Below are positions 37,182 to 46,585 of a DNA stretch of 64,000 bases, one piece after another. The notes beneath the pieces were generated by a model that was given only the letters and a program-made list of their open reading frames with translations, ran no database searches and was not told the origin of the DNA. The position numbers and the translations under genes are program-made. The stretch's first letter is position 1; every line of letters begins with the position of its first letter. The stretch is from Pseudomonas paralactis (GTDB lineage Bacteria > Pseudomonadota > Gammaproteobacteria > Pseudomonadales > Pseudomonadaceae): positions 558,001 through 622,000 of the forward strand of contig NZ_JYLN01000001.1 in the NCBI RefSeq assembly GCF_001439735.1. The letters run 5' to 3'.

Positions 37182-37571
37182 TTATTGTGGAGCGATGGCA
37201 TCCCAGCCGGTCTTGACGGTGATCAGCAGGCGGGCGACTTCGTCGATCATCTCGGCGTCGTTGACGCGATTGGCCTCGACCAAGCGATTGCCCATGTAGT
37301 TGTACAGGGCATCCAGACGCTGGATCGCGGCCGGATCTTCGGCTTTCTCCGGCTCCAGGCCATCGCGCAGGCCGGAAATGATTTCGATCGCCTTGCCCAG
37401 CATCAGGCCTTTTTGCGCGATGTCCCCGCGGCTCAACGCACCCTTGGCCTGCGCCATGCGATCAAGGCCACCTTCCATCAGCATTTGCACCAGACGATGC
37501 GGGCTGGCTTCGGAGACTTGAGCGTGGGCGTTGACCTTCTGGTACTGACGAAGGGCTCTCATTGGGTTCAT
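37182..37571 (-). CDS. fliS: flagellin export chaperone FliS
   Basis: FliS keeps flagellin unpolymerised before export. The 129-residue four-helix protein begins MNPMRALRQYQKVNAHAQVS and contains SPHRLVQMLMEGGLDRMAQAK, typical of the family. GAGG precedes the ATG at 37571. Only one fliS gene is present here, whereas P. aeruginosa has two. Confidence 0.94.
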   Translation of the reverse strand: MNPMRALRQYQKVNAHAQVSEASPHRLVQMLMEGGLDRMAQAKGALSRGDIAQKGLMLGKAIEIISGLRDGLEPEKAEDPAAIQRLDALYNYMGNRLVEANRVNDAEMIDEVARLLITVKTGWDAIAPQ

Positions 37572-37700
37572 GTTGCTACCTCGTAACTGGGCGACAATCG
37601 AATAGGTTTGCTTAACCAGTTTTTCGACCGTGACAACCAAAACTTTAATCCAGCACCCTGCGCCAGGGCCCTCAAAATAGGGCCCTGCACACACCGTTTA

Positions 37701-39068
37701 TCAGTTCGACTTCGGATTGTTCAACGAGTTGAGAGTGGTCAGGATACTGGAGCTGCTGGCGTTGATCTGCGCGATCATGGTGTCCATCGCCGTGTACTTG
37801 GCGGTCAGGGACTTCTGCAAGGCATCCATGCGCCGCGTCAGGTCGTCGGTCTCTTTGGTCAAGTCGGTCAACTTGTTGTTGAGATCGGTCGCCCGGGTCG
37901 CCAGGGTGCCGGTGGTGCCCACGTAGCTCTTGGTCGCCTTGTTCATGCGCGTGATCAAACCAGTGTCGCCAGTGAACAGCTTGGCAATATCGCCAGCACC
38001 CTTGACCACAGCCTTGTCCCAGGTTTTGTCATCCAGGCTCAGCAGACCGGTTTTCTGGTCGGTGGTGATGCCCATCTGCGCCAGGCTGGTCATGGTGCCC
38101 GCACCGGAGCCGTTGACCAGCTCGGAGCGCAGGCTGTTGACCAACTGACGCATTGACGCATCGCCGGTCAAGGCACCAGCGGTGGTGGTGGAGGCATCGC
38201 CGGTGGCGGTGACTTTGGTCTGGGTGTTGATCGCCGTCATCAGCGTGTTGTAGGCGCTGACGAAGGACTGCACCGAGGTTTTCAGGGTGTCGGTGTTGCT
38301 GGCCACGGTGATGGTGGTCGGCTTGGTGATGTCTACCGTGTCCAACAGGTCCAGGGTCACGCCGCTGATCGCGGAGGTGATCTTGTTGCTGTTCGATGAC
38401 ATTTCAATGCCGTCGATGGAGTACTTGGCGTTGGTCGGCGGCGTGCCTTTGTCGTACCCGGTAGCCAGTTGCGAATCACCGCTGAGGGTGATGTCGGTGC
38501 CCTCGCCCATGGTGGTCGAAGTCAGTACCAGCCGCGCGCCGTTGGAGTCACTCAGTACGTTGGCACTGATGCCTTGGGACGACAGCTGAGTATTGATGGA
38601 CTCGCGCACCTGTTGCAGGGTTGCGCCGCCGGGGATCACCACGTCGTAGCTTTTGCCCGACTGGTTGATGGTCAGCGTCTGGTCCTCGTCGGTGCTGTTG
38701 GCCTTGCCCGACGCGCCATCCGCGTTCACCGCCGTGGTGACTTTCGAGGCAGTCGCAAGGTTGGCGATCTTCAACAGGTACTTGCCGCTGGACGCACCGT
38801 CGGTCAGGGTGACCTTGGCGTTTTTCTCTTCCGAAGAAGTCGCCGCCAGCCCGTTGAAGGCCGAGGCATTGTTCAACTTGGTGATCGCCGCCTGGTAGGC
38901 TTCCAACGCCGTCTTGACCGAGCCCACGGCAGACAACTGCACGGTGGCTTTTTTCTGCTCGTTGGTGATCTGAGCCTGCTTGGGTGCCTGCTCGGCACCG
39001 ACCAACGCCTTGACGATAGCCTGGGTGTCGTAGCCCGAACCAGGGCCGGAAATCGTTGAACTAGCCAT
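37701..39068 (-). CDS. fliD: flagellar filament cap protein FliD
   Basis: FliD caps the growing filament. The 455-residue protein has the N-terminal FliD domain (ISGPGSGYDTQAIVKALVGA), a variable middle and the C-terminal coiled region rich in threonine and lysine (about 390-450). AAGGAG lies before the ATG. It follows flaG. Confidence 0.95.
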   Translation of the reverse strand: MASSTISGPGSGYDTQAIVKALVGAEQAPKQAQITNEQKKATVQLSAVGSVKTALEAYQAAITKLNNASAFNGLAATSSEEKNAKVTLTDGASSGKYLLKIANLATASKVTTAVNADGASGKANSTDEDQTLTINQSGKSYDVVIPGGATLQQVRESINTQLSSQGISANVLSDSNGARLVLTSTTMGEGTDITLSGDSQLATGYDKGTPPTNAKYSIDGIEMSSNSNKITSAISGVTLDLLDTVDITKPTTITVASNTDTLKTSVQSFVSAYNTLMTAINTQTKVTATGDASTTTAGALTGDASMRQLVNSLRSELVNGSGAGTMTSLAQMGITTDQKTGLLSLDDKTWDKAVVKGAGDIAKLFTGDTGLITRMNKATKSYVGTTGTLATRATDLNNKLTDLTKETDDLTRRMDALQKSLTAKYTAMDTMIAQINASSSSILTTLNSLNNPKSN

Positions 39069-39133
39069 TTGTCATTCTCCTTGTCCTGCGGCGGCCGTTT
39101 TTTTGGCGCTTGAACGCTTAGACCGCAATCAGA

Positions 39134-39149
39134 AACATGTTTCGTGCCA
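39134..39149 (-). promoter_or_regulatory. possible sigma-54 promoter for fliD
   Basis: The minus strand reads TGGCACG-N4-ATGTT about 66 bp before fliD. The -24 box is perfect but the -12 GC is GT, so activity is uncertain. In P. aeruginosa fliD is RpoN-dependent. Confidence 0.35.
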
Positions 39150-39151
39150 AC

Positions 39152-39499
39152 TCAAGCCTTGCTATCAAACAGCAGGCTGCCGGCATCGCTCAGGTTCTGC
39201 GCCAATTTCAGCGCGGTCTCCGATGGAATCTGTCGAATCACTTCACCACTGTCGGTGGCGATCACCTTGACCACTACCTTGCCGGTGGAGTCATCGATGG
39301 AAAAATCCAGGTTGCGCTGTGAAGCCTGCACAAACTCACGCATATCGGTAACAGCCTTTTCCAGCGCCACGCGCTGAGGCTCTTCACTTTTGATCGGCTC
39401 ATTGCTGGCCACAGGCTTGGCCTGGGACACCACTGCGCCAAGGTTGGCCGGGGCCGGGGCTGCGGGGTAAGACGAGGTCAGCTTGATGCTCATGTCCAT
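39152..39499 (-). CDS. flaG: flagellar protein FlaG
   Basis: The 115-residue protein has a variable N-terminus and the conserved C-terminal FlaG domain (LDFSIDDSTGKVVVKVIATD, then RQIPSE). FlaG affects filament length in Pseudomonas, but its mechanism is poorly known. GGAGG is seven bases before the ATG at 39499. It lies between fliC and fliD. Confidence 0.92.
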   Translation of the reverse strand: MDMSIKLTSSYPAAPAPANLGAVVSQAKPVASNEPIKSEEPQRVALEKAVTDMREFVQASQRNLDFSIDDSTGKVVVKVIATDSGEVIRQIPSETALKLAQNLSDAGSLLFDSKA

Positions 39500-39575
39500 G
39501 TCACCACCTCCAAACTGAAAAAACGGAAGGGCACGTTGTTAAACGCACCCTCCCGTTATTTAACCGCTAGCGCTA

Positions 39576-41297
39576 TTACTGAAGCAGCTTCAGAACAGAC
39601 GATGGCAGTTGGTTGGCCTGGGACAGGATCGCAGTGGAAGCCTGTTGCAGGGTTTGTTGCTTGGTCAGCTCAGCGGCTTCAGAAGCGAAGTCAGCGTCTT
39701 CTACGCGGCCTTTGGCAGCGGAGGAGTTCTGCGAAATGCTCTGCAGGTTGGCCACGGTGCTGGCGAAGCGGTTTTGTACGGCACCCAGCTGCGAACGCTG
39801 GCTGTCGATTTGCTGCATGGCATCGTCCAGAGCCTGGATGGCCTGCTGCGAAGAAGCGGCAGTCAGGATGCTCAGGTCGGAAACGCTGGTTTCCATGGTG
39901 ACGGCGGACTTAGTGCCGGCCGCAGCTACAGCGGTCAGACCCAATGCAGCCAGGCCAGTACCGGCGCTACCATCCTTGATGGTGATGTCTTTGTCAGCAA
40001 ACAGGTTCAGGGTACCGTCAGCGTTTTTGCTGGCTTGAACACCGGTGCTGGCGCTGTTGATCGAAGCAACAATGGCGTCAGAGGTGTCGCCCTTCTTGAA
40101 TTTGACTTCAACGCCGTTCACGTCGATCGAAGTATCAGCGGTCAGTTTGGCTTGGGTAGTACCAGCCGAAAGGCCCAACTGCGACAGAGAACCGCTGGTG
40201 GTGTTGGCCAGCTTGATATCTGCGCCGTCACCCGAGGTCAGCTTGACACGACCGTCAGCGAAAGTAGCGGAAGCACCGTTAGCAGCACCGCCGGCAGCGG
40301 TAGTCAGCTTGGTCAATACGCTGGTCAGAGTGTCAGTGTTAGTCCAAGTAACGGCATTGCCGTTAACAGACACTGCACCTGCCGCACCCATGGCGCTTGC
40401 GCCAGTAGTTGCTACAGCTGCGGTAGTGCCAGGAGCACCAAGGCCAAGTTTGGCGAGACCGTCAGTGGCAGTACCGCCAGCAAGCGCCAAAGTGATATCG
40501 CTCTTGGAAGACAGCGTCACAACACCGGCAGCATCCGTACTTGCAGTAACACCAGTTTCAGCGGTCTTAGCGTTGATATCTGCAACTGCAGAGGTACCAC
40601 CAGCTGCGCCTGCAGCTGCAGCGGTCAGGTTGATAGTCACACCATTGATGGTGAATGCGTCGCCTGCAACAATTGCTGTAGCTGCTGTACCAGTTTTAGA
40701 AGCCTTGTCACCCAGCACCGAACCAGTAGCAGTGGCTGCCAGGCCTTTCATCGCGGCACCGTCTACAGCCGCTTCTTTGTAGTTACCCTTCAGCGCAGTC
40801 GAGCTGATGTCGGTCATACCGAACGAGATAGTCTCGTTGGCGTTGGCGCCGATCTGGAACGCTACGTTGTTGAACGAGCCGTCGAGCAGGTTACGACCAC
40901 CGAAGGTGGTGGTGCTGGCGATACGGTTCAGCTCGCCCACTTTAGCGGTGAATTCTTGCTGCAGGGAAACACGGTCAGCGTCGCTTTTATCACCGTTGGC
41001 CGCTTGCAGGGCGAGTTCACGCAGACGCTGCAGGGTGTTGGTGGATTCTTGCATCGCGCCTTCAGCGGTCTGGGCAATCGACACGCCGTTGTTGGCGTTG
41101 GCGATGGCAACGTTCAGGCCTTTGACCTGGTTGTTCAGACGGTTGGCGATCTGCATGCCGGCAGCGTCGTCTTTGGCGCTGTTGATTTTCAGGCCGGAGG
41201 ACAGACGGTTCATCGACTGGCTCAGAGCGTCGGAAGCTTTGTTCAGGTTCTTCTGGACACCCAGGGAGGTGATGTTGGTGTTTACTGATAATGCCAT
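39576..41297 (-). CDS. fliC: flagellin FliC
   Basis: FliC is the filament subunit. The 573-residue protein has the conserved N-terminal D0/D1 region (1-170) and C-terminal D1/D0 region (about 478-573, ending SVLKLLQ). The outer region holds three tandem flagellin-IN-like units (about 212-290, 308-378 and 390-455), each with a pattern like VNG-x-x-V and ending near a GL-A-x-LGL stretch. The variable domain is rich in Ala, Thr, Gly and Ser, suitable for O-glycosylation. It is preceded by a FliA promoter. Confidence 0.97.
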   Translation of the reverse strand: MALSVNTNITSLGVQKNLNKASDALSQSMNRLSSGLKINSAKDDAAGMQIANRLNNQVKGLNVAIANANNGVSIAQTAEGAMQESTNTLQRLRELALQAANGDKSDADRVSLQQEFTAKVGELNRIASTTTFGGRNLLDGSFNNVAFQIGANANETISFGMTDISSTALKGNYKEAAVDGAAMKGLAATATGSVLGDKASKTGTAATAIVAGDAFTINGVTINLTAAAAGAAGGTSAVADINAKTAETGVTASTDAAGVVTLSSKSDITLALAGGTATDGLAKLGLGAPGTTAAVATTGASAMGAAGAVSVNGNAVTWTNTDTLTSVLTKLTTAAGGAANGASATFADGRVKLTSGDGADIKLANTTSGSLSQLGLSAGTTQAKLTADTSIDVNGVEVKFKKGDTSDAIVASINSASTGVQASKNADGTLNLFADKDITIKDGSAGTGLAALGLTAVAAAGTKSAVTMETSVSDLSILTAASSQQAIQALDDAMQQIDSQRSQLGAVQNRFASTVANLQSISQNSSAAKGRVEDADFASEAAELTKQQTLQQASTAILSQANQLPSSVLKLLQ

Positions 41298-41377
41298 GAC
41301 GAAATCCTCGTGATTTGGATACTGCGGCTTCCGGCCCTGGCGACCGCCGGGTGTGGCCTAGAGAACCTACGTAATAG

Positions 41378-41404
41378 TTATCGTCGTGGTAGCCGGTTGC
41401 TTGA
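41378..41404 (-). promoter_or_regulatory. FliA (sigma-28) promoter of fliC
   Basis: On the minus strand TCAA is followed after 15 bases by GACGATAA, close to the sigma-28 consensus (TAAA-N15-GCCGATAA). The start site would leave a leader of roughly 75 bases before the fliC ATG. Confidence 0.85.
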
Positions 41405-41531
41405 GGATTTTTTTGATTTTTTTTAGTAGCCCTGTGCCAGCCCTTGTATTTCAAGGGCTTATAGAGGCGTGAAACGCCCGCAATCACGGGTTACTGGCGC
41501 CAAAACTTCGCCTTCAAGACAGCCCCCCCCT

Positions 41532-41631
41532 TGTAGGAGCGAGCTTGCTCGCGAAGAACCTGAGAACGCCGCGTGCATTCTGAATGCCCGCGTTATCGTT
41601 AACGTTCTTCGCGAGCAAGCTCGCTCCTACA
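41532..41631. repeat. REPIN upstream of fliC
   Basis: Inverted REP arms of the GTAGGAGCGAGCTTGCTCGCG type lie between the fliC promoter and the terminator of the ketoacyl synthase gene. The rest of this roughly 400-base intergenic stretch holds only the promoter, leader and terminator. Confidence 0.92.
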
Positions 41632-41644
41632 GGGGGACGCAAAA

Positions 41645-41682
41645 AAAACGCCGATGATCGTGGGATCATCGGCGTTTTTTTG
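41645..41682 (-). terminator. intrinsic terminator after the ketoacyl synthase gene
   Basis: A stem of about 12 bp (AACGCCGATGATC / GATCATCGGCGTT) with a GTGG loop is flanked by A-runs on the left and T-runs on the right, so it can work in both directions. It lies about 20 bases after the stop codon at 41699. Confidence 0.9.
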
Positions 41683-41698
41683 TGCAGCGGCTAAAGCA

Positions 41699-42628
41699 TC
41701 ACGGACGATAGAGAATCGCCGAGCCCCACGACAGGCCCACGCCAAAACCACTGATGGCCACGCGCTTCCAGGTGGCGTCCATCACGTGCTTTTCCAGCAG
41801 CAGCGGGATGCTCGACGACACGGTGTTGCCGGTCTCGACCATGTCCTTGATGAACTTGTCCACCGGCGCCTCTTCAAAACGGCGTGCCACGGCATCGACG
41901 ATGGCCGCGCTGCCCTGATGGATGCAGAACGCATCGATGTCATCGGCCTTGAGGTCCGACTCGGCGAGCAGCTCGTGCAAGTGCGCCGGCACTTTGAGCA
42001 AAGCGAAGTTGAACACCTGGCGGCCGTTCATGAAGAACACGCCGTCGCTGACCTTCAGGTGGGGCGCGCCGGAACCGTCGGTGCCGAACTTGGACTTGCC
42101 GAGCAACCACGGCGCGTCTACGCCCATCCAGGTGGCGGTGGCGGCATCGCCGAACAGCATGGTGGTGTTGCGGTCTTCCGGGTCGACGATCTTGGAGTAC
42201 GGGTCTGCGGTAATCAGCAGGCCGTTTTTAAGGCCCGCGGCTTCCATGAAGCCCTTCATCGCGTAGATGCCGTAGACGTAGCCGGAGCAGCCCAGCGAGA
42301 TGTCGAACGCGGCAACGTGGGTTGGCAGGCCCAGTTTGTCCTGCACGATGGCGGCGGTGTGAGGCAGGCCCTCTTCATCGCCGTTCTGGGTGACGACGAT
42401 CAGCGCGTCGATGGACTCGCGCTTCAATTGCGGGTTGTTGGCAAACAAGGCGTTGACCGCCTCGACACACAGATCCGAGGTTTCCTGTGCCGCTTCCTTG
42501 CGCGGCAGGAACGCCGAACCGATCTTGCCGATGATGAATTCTTCATCCTTGGCGAACTTGGCACCCTGGGCGTAGTTATCGATCCCGTCCGCCGGCACGT
42601 AACTGGCGATGCTTTTTATGCCAATCAT
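41699..42628 (-). CDS. 3-oxoacyl-ACP synthase III-like (ketoacyl synthase) in flagellin locus
   Basis: The 309-residue enzyme has the KAS III fold with catalytic Cys114 (SLGCSGYVYG), His237 (CIHQGSA) and Asn268 (ETGNTVSS), so it is expected to be active. In several pseudomonads a KAS III homologue lies beside fliC within a flagellin glycosylation cluster, where it is thought to help build the acyl part of the glycan. Here it is alone, between flgL and fliC, with no glycosyltransferase gene beside it. It could instead be a second housekeeping FabH. GGGAAG precedes the ATG. Confidence 0.88.
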   Translation of the reverse strand: MIGIKSIASYVPADGIDNYAQGAKFAKDEEFIIGKIGSAFLPRKEAAQETSDLCVEAVNALFANNPQLKRESIDALIVVTQNGDEEGLPHTAAIVQDKLGLPTHVAAFDISLGCSGYVYGIYAMKGFMEAAGLKNGLLITADPYSKIVDPEDRNTTMLFGDAATATWMGVDAPWLLGKSKFGTDGSGAPHLKVSDGVFFMNGRQVFNFALLKVPAHLHELLAESDLKADDIDAFCIHQGSAAIVDAVARRFEEAPVDKFIKDMVETGNTVSSSIPLLLEKHVMDATWKRVAISGFGVGLSWGSAILYRP

Positions 42629-42856
42629 TGTGGCTTCCCAATACTAAATAGCTGGAGAACACCCCTCGGGCTATGCCGGAAGTGCTGACAATAAAGGGGA
42701 TAACCCCATAAAAATCCCGCTGAAAGCCGCCCGATGAAGGCCCTGTGACGACTTATCCTTTTCACACGATACAGTGAAGATGCGCTTTATGACTCACAGG
42801 TCACTCAATTGTGCGTGGTTTATGCAAAACCTTTCAACAATTTGGCCCCGCAAACG

Positions 42857-42892
42857 ACGACGGCCCAGCCTGTTTCCAGGCTGGGCCGTCGT
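42857..42892. terminator. 16-bp perfect hairpin after flgL
   Basis: ACGACGGCCCAGCCTG pairs perfectly with its complement across a TTTC loop, 13 bases after the flgL stop. It lacks a good T-run on the minus strand, so it may stabilise or attenuate rather than fully stop transcription. Confidence 0.6.
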
Positions 42893-42904
42893 GCACAGCG
42901 CCGA

Positions 42905-44515
42905 TTACATCTTGTTGAACAGACTCAGCTGCGAGATTTTCACAAAGGCCAACTGCGAGGCTTGCAGCATGGTTTGCTGCAAGCTCAGGTTGATGGCGGC
43001 TTCGGCGAAGTCGACATTACCCAGGTCATTCATGGTGGTGGTATTGGCCAGGTCCAGGCTGATGTTTTCCTTGGACTGAATATCCAGGCCATTGAGGCGC
43101 GCGCCCAGGGAGCCGCGTGCCTGGTCGATCTGGCTGTAGGCATTGGTCAGGTTGCCAATGGACTTGGCCACCACATCCTTGAGTTCCTTCTGCGCCGCCG
43201 GGTTGCCGTCTGACGGCGTTTCCAGGATTTTGCGCAAGTGGCTCAGGGTGTCGAGGACGTTCTCGTTCTTGTTGCTGGTGGCACTGATCGAAAACTGGTC
43301 GCCGGCTGCGGGCGCCGGTGCGGTGGTGACATCGAAGGTCACCCCTGCCGCCGTGATTGAGGTTGCGCCAGCTGCCAGAGTGCCGCTGGCGATGGATTTG
43401 CTGTCTGCGGTATAGGGTTGCGCATATAGGTCATAGGCACCGGCCGCGCCGAACTTGACGACGACACCCGAGTTGGGAAAGGTGCTGGCGTAAGCCGCCG
43501 GATCGCTCACCGTGCCGCCGCTCAATTGGGCAGTGGACGAATTGCTCGGGGTGCGCGAAACGCTGAAAGTGTCCGGCTTGACCGACAGGCTGAACTCGCG
43601 ATCCTTGACGATAGCGTCCGACGGCGCGCCGGGCAGTATATCTTTGCCCAGGGCGTCTTTGCCCAGGTTCAAACCGATGTCGAACTTGACCCCGCGCAGA
43701 TTGATACTCGAACCGCCTTCCTTGGTGGCATCGAAGGTGCCGTTGCCCGGAATCTCCGAGGTGATGTCCTTGCCGGCATTGTCCGTTACGACATATTGGG
43801 TGCTGCTGGTGAAGGTCAGCTTATACGGCTGGCCGTCGGAAAAACTGCTGTTATAGCTGGTGTTGGCCGCGATCAGCCCGGCAGACACGGTGACCTTGCC
43901 ATCATCGACCGCTGGCGGCACGAGGATCGGTGCCGTTTGCGTACGGCCCGTATTCGCCGAGCTTTCCAGCATACTCTTGGCGGTGTTGCCCATGGCAACC
44001 GACAGGTTTTCCGCAATCTTCAGGCTCAACGGCGTGTCATCGCCCTGGTAGCTGTAGGTGCCGTCATTGTTGCGGGTGTAGGGAGGTGTGTCGGTCTTGC
44101 TCCCGGAGAACAGGTAATTACCGCTGGCGTCCTTGGTATTGAGCAGGCCCAGGACCTGGTCTTCAATGGCGCCAATTTCGGCGGCGGTCGACTTGCGGTC
44201 AGCGTCGCTGATGCCGACGTTACCCGCCTTGAGCGCCAACTCACTGGCCCTTTGAATCGCGATATTGATATTTTCCAGCACGCCGTCCTGGGTGGTCAGC
44301 GAGTTTTTCAGCGTGCTGATGTTGCCATTGAACTGAGCCAGCATGTCTTTCTGCTGTTGCAGCATCAGCAGCCGCGCCGCCGCCACCGGATCATCTGCAG
44401 CGGTTTGCACACGGATACCGGTGCTGGCCTGGTCCTGGGCCTTGACCACGCTGGAATAGTTACTCTGGTACTTGGCAGAGCTGGTCTCGAAATACTGCTG
44501 TGTAGAAATACGCAT
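42905..44515 (-). CDS. flgL: hook-filament junction protein FlgL
   Basis: FlgL joins hook and filament. The 536-residue protein has flagellin-like ends: N-terminal MRISTQQYFETSSAKYQ and a C-terminal helix with LDLANTTTMNDLGNVDFAEA. A large variable middle of about 270 residues makes it longer than the roughly 300-residue enteric FlgL but usual for pseudomonads. It lies 14 bases after flgK. Confidence 0.95.
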   Translation of the reverse strand: MRISTQQYFETSSAKYQSNYSSVVKAQDQASTGIRVQTAADDPVAAARLLMLQQQKDMLAQFNGNISTLKNSLTTQDGVLENINIAIQRASELALKAGNVGISDADRKSTAAEIGAIEDQVLGLLNTKDASGNYLFSGSKTDTPPYTRNNDGTYSYQGDDTPLSLKIAENLSVAMGNTAKSMLESSANTGRTQTAPILVPPAVDDGKVTVSAGLIAANTSYNSSFSDGQPYKLTFTSSTQYVVTDNAGKDITSEIPGNGTFDATKEGGSSINLRGVKFDIGLNLGKDALGKDILPGAPSDAIVKDREFSLSVKPDTFSVSRTPSNSSTAQLSGGTVSDPAAYASTFPNSGVVVKFGAAGAYDLYAQPYTADSKSIASGTLAAGATSITAAGVTFDVTTAPAPAAGDQFSISATSNKNENVLDTLSHLRKILETPSDGNPAAQKELKDVVAKSIGNLTNAYSQIDQARGSLGARLNGLDIQSKENISLDLANTTTMNDLGNVDFAEAAINLSLQQTMLQASQLAFVKISQLSLFNKM

Positions 44516-44529
44516 CGTCCCAGCCTCCC

Positions 44530-46575
44530 TTAAAGAGCATTCATCAGTGTGGTGAAGGTTTCTTGCGCAGCCTTGATGATCTGCGACGACGCGGTGTAGT
44601 ACTGCTGGAACTTGATCATGTCACCCGCTTCGTCATCCAGGTTGACCCCGGACACCGAGTTGCGCGCATCTTTATTGGCGCTCAGCAACGCACCGGTGGC
44701 GGCGCTGTCGACCCCGGCCTGGCTGGCCTTGGCGCCGACCGTGGAGACCAGCTTGCTGTTGGCCCCCACCAGGCTGGTGCCGCCATTGCCCTCGCCCATG
44801 CCGACGGTGGCCTTGGTTTGCAGGTTCAGCAGCTCCTGGGCATTGCGACCATCGGATTTGCCGCCACTGTTGAAGGCGAAGGTGGTGCTGTCGCCGTCTG
44901 CCGGGGAGCCATTGACGGTGGTGTCGAACTTGAAGCTCTTGCCGGGGATGGCTGCGCCGCTGGCGTCGCGCATCGGCACGTCGACGGTGATCTTGTTGCC
45001 CTGCCCCGGGATGATCGAGCCCGTGCCGATCGGGTTGCCCTTGGAGTCGCTGATCGTATAGGACTGCGTGCCGTCGGCGGCGGGCTTGCCGAATACCATC
45101 TTCACCGGCATCGAGTTTTCAATACCGGCGCGCAGTTGTGCGGTGTCGGTGCCGCCATGGATATCCAGCGGCGCCGTCAACGATGGCTGGGTAAACGTGC
45201 CCGTGCCGCTGTTGGTCGTGCTGCTGGTACCCTTCAACGGGCCGGCAAACGCCAGCTTGTTCGCATCGGTGAGCGCCACACCAATACCGCTTGCGCCGGT
45301 GGCGGTCGGGCTGACCTTGAAACTGTCGCCATACGCCATGGTGCCCTTGCCATCCAGCGCCAGGGTAAAGCCATCCATGGTCGGCGGCGGCGTGGAGCCC
45401 ATGTCAAAGGTGCCCATGGCCTTGCCGTCCGAGCGCAGTACCGTGACCTTGTTGGGGTCGGTCTTGTCGCTGAAGGTCACGGTGTAGTCAAACGTGGACA
45501 ACTGGCTGCTGTCCTTGATTGTCACGTTCAGGTTGCCTGACCCGGCACTGTTGCCCGAAGCACCCTGGCTGCGCGAAGCAATGGCGGCGGCACTGTTGAT
45601 GTCTTTGAACAGCGAAACGCCGAAGTCACCATTGAGGTCCAGGCCTTGGCCCAGTTGGCTATTGATGGTGTCTGCGGTCGCGATGGCGATACGGCCCAGG
45701 TCGTTGATGGCCGGCATCAGGGCATCACTGCGATAACGCAGCAGGCCACCGATGCTGCCGCCACTGATCACACCGCCCAGGTCGAGAGCGGTACCGTTCA
45801 TGTCGAGCTGGATGGTGTACTGGCTGTTATCGGTTTTGCTCGGCACCGCCGAAATCGTGTTGGAAATCCCGCCTTCCACCAGCGACTGGCCGCTGCCGGT
45901 GGTCACGCTGAACTGGCCGTTCTTCTCGGTGGCCGTGACGCCGATCAACTGATTGAGCGAGCGCACTGCCTCGTTACGCGAGTCCAGCAGGTTGGCCGGT
46001 GCATTGCCCGATGCCCCCTGCACTTGGGTGATCTGCTTGTTGAGCGAGGCAATCGAGGCAGTCAATTGATTGACTTGTTCGCTCATGCTGCCCAATTGGT
46101 TGTTGATGGTCTCTTTCTGCTGGGTCAACTGCGTCGAGATCGCGTTGAAACGGCTGCTCAGGGTCTGGGCGTTGGTCACCAGCAGTTGGCGGGCCGACAG
46201 GTCGCTGGGGTTGGACGCTGCGGTTTGCAGGGTGGCGAAGAACGAGCTGAGTACCGAAGACAGACCGGTGGTTTTGTCCGACAGCACTTTGTCGACGGCG
46301 CCGACCTGATCCAGGTACGCCTTGGCATCGTTGTTCAGGGCCGTGCTGTTCTGGTAGGCGGTGTCCAGGTATTCGTTGTACACCCGGCGCACGTCGGCCA
46401 GGGTGGTGCCAGTGCCGATGAACACGCCGCCAAACGGGTTCGACGCGTTGGTATTTTGCGTGGTCTGCTGACGCGAATACCCCGGGGTGTTCACGTTGGC
46501 GATGTTGTTACTCAAGACCGATAGCGATCCTTGAGCGGCGTTGAGCCCTGACATCCCGATACTGAGCAAACTCAT
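44530..46575 (-). CDS. flgK: hook-filament junction protein FlgK
   Basis: The 681-residue protein starts MSLLSIGMSGLNAAQGSLSV, has the rod-like signature NNIANVNTPGYSRQ, a large inserted middle region, and the C-terminal motif VNLDDEAGDMIKFQQYYTAS shared by the family. It follows flgJ after about ten bases. Confidence 0.96.
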   Translation of the reverse strand: MSLLSIGMSGLNAAQGSLSVLSNNIANVNTPGYSRQQTTQNTNASNPFGGVFIGTGTTLADVRRVYNEYLDTAYQNSTALNNDAKAYLDQVGAVDKVLSDKTTGLSSVLSSFFATLQTAASNPSDLSARQLLVTNAQTLSSRFNAISTQLTQQKETINNQLGSMSEQVNQLTASIASLNKQITQVQGASGNAPANLLDSRNEAVRSLNQLIGVTATEKNGQFSVTTGSGQSLVEGGISNTISAVPSKTDNSQYTIQLDMNGTALDLGGVISGGSIGGLLRYRSDALMPAINDLGRIAIATADTINSQLGQGLDLNGDFGVSLFKDINSAAAIASRSQGASGNSAGSGNLNVTIKDSSQLSTFDYTVTFSDKTDPNKVTVLRSDGKAMGTFDMGSTPPPTMDGFTLALDGKGTMAYGDSFKVSPTATGASGIGVALTDANKLAFAGPLKGTSSTTNSGTGTFTQPSLTAPLDIHGGTDTAQLRAGIENSMPVKMVFGKPAADGTQSYTISDSKGNPIGTGSIIPGQGNKITVDVPMRDASGAAIPGKSFKFDTTVNGSPADGDSTTFAFNSGGKSDGRNAQELLNLQTKATVGMGEGNGGTSLVGANSKLVSTVGAKASQAGVDSAATGALLSANKDARNSVSGVNLDDEAGDMIKFQQYYTASSQIIKAAQETFTTLMNAL

Positions 46576-46585
46576 GGTTCAGACC

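Noticed and set aside
39609..41288. Long plus-strand frames (up to 559 residues) opposite fliC
   Set aside because: They mirror the repetitive Ala/Thr/Ser codons of flagellin, lack ribosome sites and show no family resemblance.
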